From Novosphingobium terrae (GTDB lineage Bacteria > Pseudomonadota > Alphaproteobacteria > Sphingomonadales > Sphingomonadaceae), in the NCBI RefSeq assembly GCF_017163935.1, contig NZ_JABVZR010000002.1, positions 2,418,001-2,482,000 of the forward strand: a DNA stretch of 64,000 bases. Direction: 5' to 3'. Positions within the stretch are counted from its first letter, which is position 1; every line of letters starts with the position of its first letter. Made by a program: the position numbers and the translations under genes. The notes below the pieces were generated by a model that saw nothing but the letters and a program-made list of their open reading frames with translations, searched no databases and was not told where the DNA came from. Shown one piece after another: positions 8,116 to 15,184 of this stretch.

Positions 8116-10437
8116 GTGACAAGAACAGCTTCTCGCTTTGCGCGCCTGATGCGCGGCGGTATGACAGGCGCGGGCCTGCTGAGCGGCGCCATGTTGCTGA
8201 GCGCTTCGGCCAGCGCGCAGGAGACCACGCCGCCTGCGGGCGATCCGCAGCAAGCCTCGGTTCCCGGCGATATTGTGGTGACGGCGCTGCATCGCGCCTC
8301 CACCGTGCAGACCACGCCGCTCAGCATTGCGGCGCTGTCGGGCGATACGCTGGCCAAGACCGGCGCGACCCAGCTGGCCGATTATTTCCGTCAGGTGCCC
8401 AACCTCAACGTCACCTCGGCGCAGGGCGGTTCGAGCCGCATCAGCATTCGCGGCGTGAATGCGGCGGGTGAGGCCACCGTGGGTCTCTATTACGATGAAA
8501 CGCCGGTCACCGGGCCTTCGGGCACCACGCAGGATTCGGGCGGTGTCGCCGCCGACATGAACCTCTTCGATGTGGAGCGTGTGGAGGTGCTGCGCGGGCC
8601 GCAGGGCACGCTCTATGGTTCAAGCTCGATGGCGGGAACGTTGCGGATCATCTTCAACAAGCCGAATTCCAAAAAGTATGAGGCCGCCACCGAAGAGCAG
8701 GTGTCCACGACTGCCCATGGCTCGATGGGATACTTCGTCAAGGGCATGGTCAATGCGCCGATCATCAGCGACAGACTGGCCGTGCGCGTGGTCGGCTATT
8801 ACGAAAAGCGCCCCGGCTGGATCGACAATGTGCTGTTCGGCACCAAGAACATCAATGACAGCTCCAATTGGGGTGTCCGCGGGCTGATCGGCTATACGCC
8901 GGATGACAAGACGACGATCATCGGCACCGTCTCCTATCAGAAGTCCAGCGCCAAGGATCAGCAGGGCTGGTATCCTTCCGTCGGCCTCTACCAGACCAAT
9001 TCGCCCACGCAGCTGCCCTTTGACAGCAAGATGCAGCTCTACAATCTGAAGGGCGACCGCGCTCTGGGCTTCGCCACGCTGACGGCGACGGCCAGCTATT
9101 ACAAATATCAGTTCCTGCGCGCCTATGACTTCACGCCCAGCACGCAGGCCTATGCCAATTCCACCGCCGCCTGCCCGACTTACTACGGCCAGTCGACCGC
9201 CTGCACCGCCGCGCAGTTCAGCGCTTATCGCAGCAATGGCCTCGCCCAGCTTCCGGCCATCGGCTATCAGCCCGCCTATGTGCGCTCGCAGAATTACGAG
9301 GTTCGCCTTGCCTCTGACGACCATATGCCTGCCTGGCTGCAATGGACGGTGGGTGCCTATTACGAAAAGCGCCACGATCATATCGACAGCCAGACCGTCA
9401 GCGCCGATCCTTCGACAGGTGCCGTCTATCAGCCGCTGCGCTATTTCTCCTACCGCTATGTCGAGACCGATGAGCGGCAGGTCGCCGGTTTTGGCGAAGT
9501 GGCCATCAAGCCCTTGCCGGGCCTGACGATCACCGGCGGCGCGCGTTATTACGACTATCAGAAGACCACCAGCGGCCAGTCCTATCTGGGCAGCGTCTAC
9601 ACCGGCAGCATTGCCGCGCCCTACAGCGCGGTGCAGGCCTCGGCCAATGGCTGGCTGGAAAAGGCCAACATCAGCTACAGATTTACGCCGCGCATCATGG
9701 CCTATGCCACGGCGTCGAAGGGTTTCCGTCCGGGCGGGGCGAACAACATTCCGGTGCTGCCCGCCAATCTGTTGGCCTATAAGGCCGACAGCCTGTGGAA
9801 TTATGAAATCGGCCTGAAATCCAGCTGGCTGGACAATCGCCTGATCCTCAATGGCGCCATCTTCGATGTGGAATGGAGCAACATGCAGACCTCGGCGCGC
9901 ACCGCCGACGGGCTCTATTCCTTCCTCACCAATGCGGGCAAGGCGCGCATTCGCGGCGGCGAGGTGGACATCACCGCCAAGCCGATGCGCGGCATCACGC
10001 TGACCGGCGCGGCGGGCTATTCCGATGCGCGTCTGACGCAGGACCAGTCCAATGCGGCGGTGCTGGTGACGGCCTCGACCGGCAAGGCGGGCGATCTGAT
10101 CCCCAACACGCCGGCCTGGACGGCGTCGTCCTCGGCCTCCTATGACTGGGCGATCAGTTCAGCGCTGAACGGCATGATCCGGGCCGACTTTGCCTACACC
10201 GGCGCAATGCAGTCGACCTTCCGCGTCACCGACCCCTATTACACCGCCTATGGCAATTACGCGACGGTGAACCTGCGCGCCGGTGTCGAGAAGGACCGCT
10301 GGGGCGTCTACATCTTCTGCCAGAATGTGGGTGACAAGGTCGGCAATGTCGGCGTCAGCAATGGCTATGGCTACACCGGCCTCACCTATTCGATCCAGCC
10401 CCGCACGGTGGGCATCAATCTTCATGTCGGCATTTAA
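8116..10437 (+). CDS. TonB-dependent receptor (no STN domain), paralogue of the preceding one
   Basis: 773-residue outer-membrane receptor. The GTG at 8116 is preferred: AGGGGA lies 7-8 bases before it and a normal signal peptide follows (about 1-34, LSASASAQ). An in-frame GTG at 8089 would add nine residues. TonB-box-like DIVVTALHR is followed by a plug with ISIRGVNAAGEATVGLYYDETPVTG and VERVEVLRGPQGTLYG. The same positions in the upstream receptor read LSLRGVYAAGEPTVGLYYGSVPVAG, pointing to tandem duplication with loss or gain of STN. It ends INLHVGI rather than in an aromatic residue. Followed after a few bases by the M20 hydrolase gene, so probably co-transcribed; likely imports that enzyme's substrate. 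Confidence 0.9.
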   Translation: MTRTASRFARLMRGGMTGAGLLSGAMLLSASASAQETTPPAGDPQQASVPGDIVVTALHRASTVQTTPLSIAALSGDTLAKTGATQLADYFRQVPNLNVTSAQGGSSRISIRGVNAAGEATVGLYYDETPVTGPSGTTQDSGGVAADMNLFDVERVEVLRGPQGTLYGSSSMAGTLRIIFNKPNSKKYEAATEEQVSTTAHGSMGYFVKGMVNAPIISDRLAVRVVGYYEKRPGWIDNVLFGTKNINDSSNWGVRGLIGYTPDDKTTIIGTVSYQKSSAKDQQGWYPSVGLYQTNSPTQLPFDSKMQLYNLKGDRALGFATLTATASYYKYQFLRAYDFTPSTQAYANSTAACPTYYGQSTACTAAQFSAYRSNGLAQLPAIGYQPAYVRSQNYEVRLASDDHMPAWLQWTVGAYYEKRHDHIDSQTVSADPSTGAVYQPLRYFSYRYVETDERQVAGFGEVAIKPLPGLTITGGARYYDYQKTTSGQSYLGSVYTGSIAAPYSAVQASANGWLEKANISYRFTPRIMAYATASKGFRPGGANNIPVLPANLLAYKADSLWNYEIGLKSSWLDNRLILNGAIFDVEWSNMQTSARTADGLYSFLTNAGKARIRGGEVDITAKPMRGITLTGAAGYSDARLTQDQSNAAVLVTASTGKAGDLIPNTPAWTASSSASYDWAISSALNGMIRADFAYTGAMQSTFRVTDPYYTAYGNYATVNLRAGVEKDRWGVYIFCQNVGDKVGNVGVSNGYGYTGLTYSIQPRTVGINLHVGI

Positions 10438-10448
10438 GGATGACTTCC

Positions 10449-11777
10449 ATGCGTAAGACCATGCTTCTGCTTGCTGCCGCTCTGGTGGCTTCGCCTGCCT
10501 GTGCCCAGACGTTCGATGCCGTCGCCGCCAAGGCCCGCATCGATGCCAGCCTCGACAAGAATTATCCCGAACTGGATGCGCTCTACAAGGACATCCACAG
10601 CCACCCCGAAGTCGGCTTTCAGGAGGAACGCACGGCTGCCCTGCTGGCCGCCAAAATGCGCAAACTGGGCTTCACCGTCACCGAACATGTCGGCAAGACC
10701 GGCGTGGTGGCGATCTACAAGAATGGCCCCGGCCCGGTGGTGATGGTGCGTACCGAACTCGACGCTCTGCCGATGGAGGAAAAGACCGGTCTGCCCTATG
10801 CCAGCAAGGCGCAGCAGACGGTGGACGGCAAGCTGACCTACACCGATCACGCCTGCGGGCATGACAGCCATATGGCCTGGTGGGTGGGCACGGCTCAGGC
10901 GCTGCTGGCGATGAAGGACCAGTGGCACGGCACGCTGATGTTCATCGGCCAGCCTGCCGAGGAGATCATTTCCGGCGCCAAGGCCATGCTGGACGATGGG
11001 CTTTTCACCAAATTCCCCAAGCCCGATTATGCCTTTGCCGCCCATGTCGGGCCGACGCCGCTGGGTGAGGTGTCGGTCAAGCAGGGCGTGGTGACCTCGG
11101 CCTCGGACACGCTGGCGGTGACCTTCCATGGCGTGGGCGCGCATGGCTCGATGCCCGACAAGAGCATCGACCCCGTGGTGATGGGCGCGCGTTTCGTGGA
11201 GGACATCCAGACCGTTATCAGCCGCCAGAAAGATCCGCAGAAGTTCGGCGTGGTGACGGTGGGCGCCTTCCAGGCAGGCACGGTGGCCAACATCATTCCT
11301 GATCATGCCGATCTGCAACTCTCGCTGCGCTCCTTCGATCCCGATGTGCGCAAGCTGCTGAACGAGGGCGTGGCCACCACGGCCAAGGCGGTGGCGGATA
11401 TGTCGCATGCTGCGGCGCCCGATGTGGTGCATAAATATGGCACGGCCTCGGTGCTGAACGACGATGCGCTGGCGGCCAGGGCGGCAGGCGTGTTGGGCGC
11501 GGCGATGGGCGCGGGCAAGGTCAAGCTGGAGCCTGCCACCAAGCCGGGCGGCACGGGCAGCGAGGATTATTCCGAATTCGTCGCGGCGGGTGTGACGAAA
11601 TCGGTGTTCTTCGGCGTGGGCGGCACCGATCCCAAGATGATCGAGGCCTATAAGGCGCAGGGCAAGCCGCTGCCGGTGAACCATTCGCCCTTCTTCGCGC
11701 CGGTGCCTGAACCGGCCATCCGCGCCGGGACCGAAACGCTGGCTCTGGCCGTGCTGATGGTGACGGCCAAGCCCTGA
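10449..11777 (+). CDS. Periplasmic M20-family metallo-amidohydrolase
   Basis: 442-residue M20 (M20D-type) peptidase/amidohydrolase cleaving an amide bond, as in N-acyl-amino-acid or auxin-conjugate hydrolases; the substrate is unknown. The signal peptide ends near residue 19 (ASPACA), so it is exported. Metal-site elements are present: RTELDALPM, ACGHDSHMA (Cys and His ligands), GQPAEE, AAHVGP and the late His of NHSPFFAP. A dimerisation domain lies between. The ATG at 10449 is preferred over one at 10440 because AAGGA sits 8-9 bases upstream. It follows the STN-less receptor by 11 bases, so importer and hydrolase probably form one operon under the nearby ECF sigma factor. Confidence 0.9.
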   Translation: MRKTMLLLAAALVASPACAQTFDAVAAKARIDASLDKNYPELDALYKDIHSHPEVGFQEERTAALLAAKMRKLGFTVTEHVGKTGVVAIYKNGPGPVVMVRTELDALPMEEKTGLPYASKAQQTVDGKLTYTDHACGHDSHMAWWVGTAQALLAMKDQWHGTLMFIGQPAEEIISGAKAMLDDGLFTKFPKPDYAFAAHVGPTPLGEVSVKQGVVTSASDTLAVTFHGVGAHGSMPDKSIDPVVMGARFVEDIQTVISRQKDPQKFGVVTVGAFQAGTVANIIPDHADLQLSLRSFDPDVRKLLNEGVATTAKAVADMSHAAAPDVVHKYGTASVLNDDALAARAAGVLGAAMGAGKVKLEPATKPGGTGSEDYSEFVAAGVTKSVFFGVGGTDPKMIEAYKAQGKPLPVNHSPFFAPVPEPAIRAGTETLALAVLMVTAKP

Positions 11778-11784
11778 GCGGGGC

Positions 11785-11814
11785 GGTGGGTTGCCATGCC
11801 TATGGCAGCCCGCC
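11785..11814. terminator. Hairpin between convergent genes (probable terminator)
   Basis: A 13-bp stem (11785-11797 with 11802-11814, two G-U pairs) closes a 4-base loop GCCT. It sits between the converging amidohydrolase and MFS genes. There is no T-run, so it may act through Rho or simply protect 3' ends. Confidence 0.5.
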
Positions 11815-11816
11815 GG

Positions 11817-13067
11817 TCAGGCGACCCATTCGCGGGCCAGATGGCGGCCTCCCGCGATCATCAGTACGGCGGCCAGCAGATAAAAGCCCAGCCCCATCAC
11901 AATGGCATGGCGCAGCGCATCCTGTCCGAAGGACGGGGTCAGCAGATCGGAGAGCTTGCCGATCGTCAGCGAGCCCAGCCCCACCCCGATCAGATTGTTG
12001 ATCAGCAGAAAGCTGGCCGAGGCGGTGCCGCGCATCGGGGCGGGCACCAGATGCTGCACCGCCGTCAGCACCGGCCCCAGCCAGAGATAGACCAGCGCCT
12101 GAGGCAGCAGGAACCACCAGAAGGCGGCCTGCGCCGACCCCGAATAGAGCCCGCCCGCAAACAGCGGCACGCCGATCACGAAGGAGACGGCGGGCAGAAA
12201 GGCGAAGGCCGCGCGGTTGCGCCTGCCCAGCCAGTCGGCCAGCACGCCGCCGGCCATCACGCCCACCGTGCCGCCGATCAGCAGCAGCAGGCCGAAGAAA
12301 TGCGAGGTCTCGACCAGCCCCAGCCCAAAGGAGCGCCGCATCAGCGAGGGCAGCCAGAAGGCCAGCCCATAGCCCATCATCGAGCAGGAGGCCGCACCGA
12401 AAGAGAGGAACCAGAAGCTGCGCTTGCCTGCCAGAATGGTCAGTACGGTGCGCAAAGCCGGGGCTTCTGCGGCGGACGGGCGGCGCGGATCGCGCACGAA
12501 CCATGCGAATAGCGGCGTGAACGCCAGCCCTGCCAGACCCACCGCCAGAAAGGCCGCGCGCCAGTTGACCGCCGCCGCCACATAGCCGCCCAGCAGAATG
12601 CCCGCTGCCGAGCCCAGCGGAATCCCCAGCGAATAGATGGCCAGCGCCCGCGCGCGTTGGTGCGGCGGGAAGGTGTCGGAGATCAGGGCGTAGGAGGGGG
12701 CCACGCCGCCCGCCTCGCCCACGCCGACGCCAAGGCGGCACAGGAACATCGTGCCGAAGCCCGAAACCATGCCGCACAGGGCGGTGAAGGCGCTCCACAC
12801 ACCCAGCGAGGCCGCGATTACGGGCGTGCGCCCCTTGCGGTCGCCCAGCCAGGCCAGCGGCAGGCCCATGGTGGAATAGAGCAGCGCAAAGGCAAAACCG
12901 CCCAGCGCGCCCAGCTGCGTATCGGAAAGGTTCAGCTCGGCCTTGATAGGGGTAGCAAGAATGCCGAAAATCTGCCGGTCGATAAAGTTGAAGGTGTAGA
13001 CCACCAGCAGCATCGCCAGCACGAAGGACGGGCGCAAGGGTCGGGGGGCGGCAGTCTGGCCTTGCAT
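11817..13067 (-). CDS. MFS transporter, spinster-like
   Basis: 416-residue inner-membrane carrier with 12 predicted membrane segments. The first is MLLVVYTFNFIDRQIFGI, with the FxDRxxF pattern of spinster-type MFS proteins. The loop between segments 2 and 3 carries the MFS signature (LAWLGDRKGRTPVI) and a matching loop follows segment 8 (GVLADWLGRRNRAA). Segment 4-5 contains RLGVGVGEAGGVAPSYALISD. The ATG at 13067 has AGGGAGA about 7 bases upstream; open frame further upstream lacks coding character. It is divergent from the TetR gene, with a 14-bp palindrome in between, so it is probably controlled by that repressor. The substrate is probably the product or substrate of the neighbouring alpha/beta hydrolase. 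Confidence 0.9.
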   Translation of the reverse strand: MQGQTAAPRPLRPSFVLAMLLVVYTFNFIDRQIFGILATPIKAELNLSDTQLGALGGFAFALLYSTMGLPLAWLGDRKGRTPVIAASLGVWSAFTALCGMVSGFGTMFLCRLGVGVGEAGGVAPSYALISDTFPPHQRARALAIYSLGIPLGSAAGILLGGYVAAAVNWRAAFLAVGLAGLAFTPLFAWFVRDPRRPSAAEAPALRTVLTILAGKRSFWFLSFGAASCSMMGYGLAFWLPSLMRRSFGLGLVETSHFFGLLLLIGGTVGVMAGGVLADWLGRRNRAAFAFLPAVSFVIGVPLFAGGLYSGSAQAAFWWFLLPQALVYLWLGPVLTAVQHLVPAPMRGTASASFLLINNLIGVGLGSLTIGKLSDLLTPSFGQDALRHAIVMGLGFYLLAAVLMIAGGRHLAREWVA

Positions 13068-13137
13068 CACGTTCTCCCTGAAGCCCGGGCGCGGGTTTTC
13101 TTGCGCTTGGGCATGTTTCAGGCATATTAGTGAAAAA

Positions 13138-13151
13138 TGAATCATGATTCA
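13138..13151. promoter_or_regulatory. Perfect palindrome, likely TetR operator
   Basis: TGAATCATGATTCA is a perfect 14-bp palindrome in the 103-bp gap between the divergent MFS and TetR genes. Its half-site TGAATCATG matches 8 of 9 bases of TGAAACATG in the inverted repeat upstream of the receptor gene that starts at 17494, pointing to one small regulon. Confidence 0.55.
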
Positions 13152-13170
13152 AATTAGAAAGATAAGAGCG

Positions 13171-13800
13171 ATGCCCCAGAGCAGCCCAACGGGTGGCGCA
13201 AGCAGCAACGGAAAAGTGCCCAAGACCGAGCGTGGCCGCCGCACTTTGCGCGCGTTGCTGAATGCGGCCGCGCTGGAATTCGGCGAAAAGGGCTTTCACG
13301 ATGCTGCCATCAGCCAGATCACGGCCCGGGCGGGGGTGGCGGCGGGCAGCTTCTACGTCTATTTCGACAGCAAGGAGGCGATCTTCACCGCTCTGGTGAA
13401 GGATATGTCGATGCAGGTACGCGATTACGTTGCGCCGCGCATTGCGGATGCGCCGGACCAGCTGGCGGCGGAAAAGGCGGGGCAGGCGGCCTATCTCGAT
13501 TTCGTGCGTGAGCACCGCGAGATTTACCGCATCATTGATGAGTCCGAATTCGTCGATCCGGCCTCCTACCGCGAACATTACACCAATTCGGCCAACCGCA
13601 TCGCCGCCCGCCTGCAGGCCGCGATGGAGCGCGGCGAGATCGCGCCGGGCAATGCCGAGGTCCGCGCCTGGGCGCTGATGGGCATCAACGTCTTTCTGGG
13701 CCTGCGCTTCGGCGTGTGGAGCGATGACGACACCAGCGACGTGCTGGCCGATGCCGGGCGCTTCATCGCCGAAGGGCTCGCCCCCAGGAGCAAGCCATGA
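13171..13800 (+). CDS. TetR-family transcriptional regulator
   Basis: 209-residue repressor. The N-terminal TetR helix-turn-helix spans about residues 20-66 (RRTLRALLNAAALEFGEKGF, ISQITARAGVAAGSFYVYF). The C-terminal ligand domain includes REHREIYRIIDESEFVDPASYREHY, a pattern seen in TetR proteins that sense acyl or aromatic ligands. The ATG at 13171 is preferred; an in-frame ATG at 13144 lies inside the palindrome 13138-13151. Its stop overlaps the start of the alpha/beta hydrolase (ATGA), so the pair is translated together. It probably represses itself, the hydrolase, the divergent MFS carrier and perhaps the receptor at 15185-17494. Confidence 0.88.
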   Translation: MPQSSPTGGASSNGKVPKTERGRRTLRALLNAAALEFGEKGFHDAAISQITARAGVAAGSFYVYFDSKEAIFTALVKDMSMQVRDYVAPRIADAPDQLAAEKAGQAAYLDFVREHREIYRIIDESEFVDPASYREHYTNSANRIAARLQAAMERGEIAPGNAEVRAWALMGINVFLGLRFGVWSDDDTSDVLADAGRFIAEGLAPRSKP

Positions 13801-14654
13801 GCGGCTGGCAACCCCGCCTCTGGACCGCCGCCGATGGGCTGACGCTGTTCGGGCGGGACTATGCCGCCGCTGAGGGCGAGGCCCGCCTGCCGGTGGTCTG
13901 CCTGCATGGGCTGACGCGCAACAGCCGTGATTTCGAAACCCTCGCGCCATGGCTGGCGGCGCGGCAGCGGCGGGTGCTGGCGCTGGATATGCGCGGGCGC
14001 GGGCATTCGGCGCGCGATCCTCAGCAGCGCTATGATCTGGCCACCTATGTCGAGGATGTTGTTGCCTTGCTGGCGCGGCTCGGGATCGCGCGGGCGCAGT
14101 TCGTCGGCACCTCGATGGGCGGGCTGATCACCGTGGAGCTGGCCACGCATGATCCTGCTCTGGTGGCGGGCGCCGTGATCAACGATATCGGGCCGCAATT
14201 GGCGCCGCAGGGGCTGGCGCGCATCGCCGGCTATGTCGGCAAAGGCGGGGCGCTGCCGGACTGGCAAGCGGCGGCGCAGGCTTGCGCGGCGCTCAACGCC
14301 GATGTCTTTCCCCATTACGGCGCGGCGGAGTGGCTGGCGATGGCCCGTCGCCTGTTTCGCGAGCAGGACGGGCAGATCATCGCCGATTACGATCCGGCGA
14401 TTGCCGATGCCCTGACCCGCATCGTAACGGACCCCGACCCATGGGGCAAATGGCACCGCTTTGCCGATGCGCGCCCCGTGCTGGTGCTGCGCGGCACACG
14501 CACCGATCTGCTGGAGCAGTCCGTGGCGGAGGCGATGGTTCAGGGCCACCCGGAGGCAAGGCTGGCTCTGGTGGACGGCATCGGCCATGCCCCGATGATG
14601 GATGAGCCCGATGCGGCAGCGGCGCTCGAAGGTTTCTTTGCCGAGGTTGATTAG
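13797..14654 (+). CDS. Alpha/beta hydrolase
   Basis: 285-residue cytoplasmic alpha/beta-fold hydrolase. The oxyanion-hole motif is CLHGLTRNSRDF near residue 38. The nucleophile elbow is GTSMGG with S106, an acid residue lies in RGTRTDLL, and the catalytic His is H264 in GIGHAPMMD. The fold is that of ester, lactone or C-C bond hydrolases; the substrate cannot be read from sequence. It starts inside the TetR stop (ATGA), and the cluster also has an inner-membrane MFS carrier and an outer-membrane receptor, so it likely acts on an imported ester-like compound. Confidence 0.88.
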   Translation: MSGWQPRLWTAADGLTLFGRDYAAAEGEARLPVVCLHGLTRNSRDFETLAPWLAARQRRVLALDMRGRGHSARDPQQRYDLATYVEDVVALLARLGIARAQFVGTSMGGLITVELATHDPALVAGAVINDIGPQLAPQGLARIAGYVGKGGALPDWQAAAQACAALNADVFPHYGAAEWLAMARRLFREQDGQIIADYDPAIADALTRIVTDPDPWGKWHRFADARPVLVLRGTRTDLLEQSVAEAMVQGHPEARLALVDGIGHAPMMDEPDAAAALEGFFAEVD

Positions 14655-14656
14655 CG

Positions 14657-15058
14657 CTATCGCGTGGCGAGAAAGCGCACCAGCGACATGGTCAACGCGA
14701 AGGTGAAGGGGTAGCCGAAGCGGGCGATTGTCCCGCGATTGCGCTCCCCTTGATTACGCCATTGCCCGATCGCGGCCATCACGCAGCTGACGCTCACGGG
14801 AATGGCGATCAGGCCGATCTCGCGCAGATGCTGGTTGGCGATTAACGATCTGGGCAGGAGCATCAGGCTGATGCCTCCGGCGATTGCCCCCCACAAGGCG
14901 AAGCCGATCGTGGCGACAATCGGATGTTTGGCGATTTTCAGAGGTTCGGACAGCGCTTCGCCACCGGCCTCGCCAAGGATTTCGACAAGAAGTTCGAAGA
15001 GAAGCGGGATCAGGAATTCGCCCAGAAAGGGCAGGATGACATCAACGAGAAGTTCCAT
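14657..15058 (-). CDS. Small membrane protein of unknown function
   Basis: 133-residue protein with an amphipathic or hydrophobic N-terminus (MELLVDVILPFLGEFLIPLL, then ELLVEILGEAGGEAL) and two to three membrane segments (ATIGFALWGAIAGGISLML, LIAIPVSVSCVMAAIG, FTFALTMSLVRFL). No family is recognised. The ATG at 15058 gives a compact protein; open frame continues to 15124, but no clear ribosome-binding site supports either start. It ends 2 bases from the converging hydrolase gene and is transcribed in the same direction as the receptor upstream, separated from it by a strong hairpin. Probably a conserved sphingomonad membrane protein; no role proposed. Confidence 0.6.
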   Translation of the reverse strand: MELLVDVILPFLGEFLIPLLFELLVEILGEAGGEALSEPLKIAKHPIVATIGFALWGAIAGGISLMLLPRSLIANQHLREIGLIAIPVSVSCVMAAIGQWRNQGERNRGTIARFGYPFTFALTMSLVRFLATR

Positions 15059-15147
15059 GGTGGTGCCGCGATCATGCCCTTGACTGAGGGCATGATAACA
15101 ACCCTGTTTCCAGAACAAAATCAAATATCAATATGACTTCGGCAAGG

Positions 15148-15177
15148 CGGGCGCGGTGATGCCTGTCACCGCGCCCG
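15148..15177 (-). terminator. Strong hairpin downstream of the receptor gene
   Basis: A 12-bp perfect GC-rich stem (15148-15159 with 15166-15177) and 6-base loop lie 8 bases after the receptor stop codon on the minus strand. The following bases are not T-rich, so an intrinsic terminator is likely but not textbook. Confidence 0.55.
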
Positions 15178-15184
15178 GCGTCTG

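Noticed and set aside
8635..8650. GGAACGTTGC resembling the LacI-type operator
   Set aside because: Inside the receptor coding sequence, not palindromic beyond AACGTT, and no promoter context.
11800..13950. A 716-codon minus-strand frame covering the MFS, TetR and hydrolase regions
   Set aside because: It is the wrong frame of the MFS gene and antisense to TetR; the MFS, TetR and hydrolase frames all show proper domain motifs.
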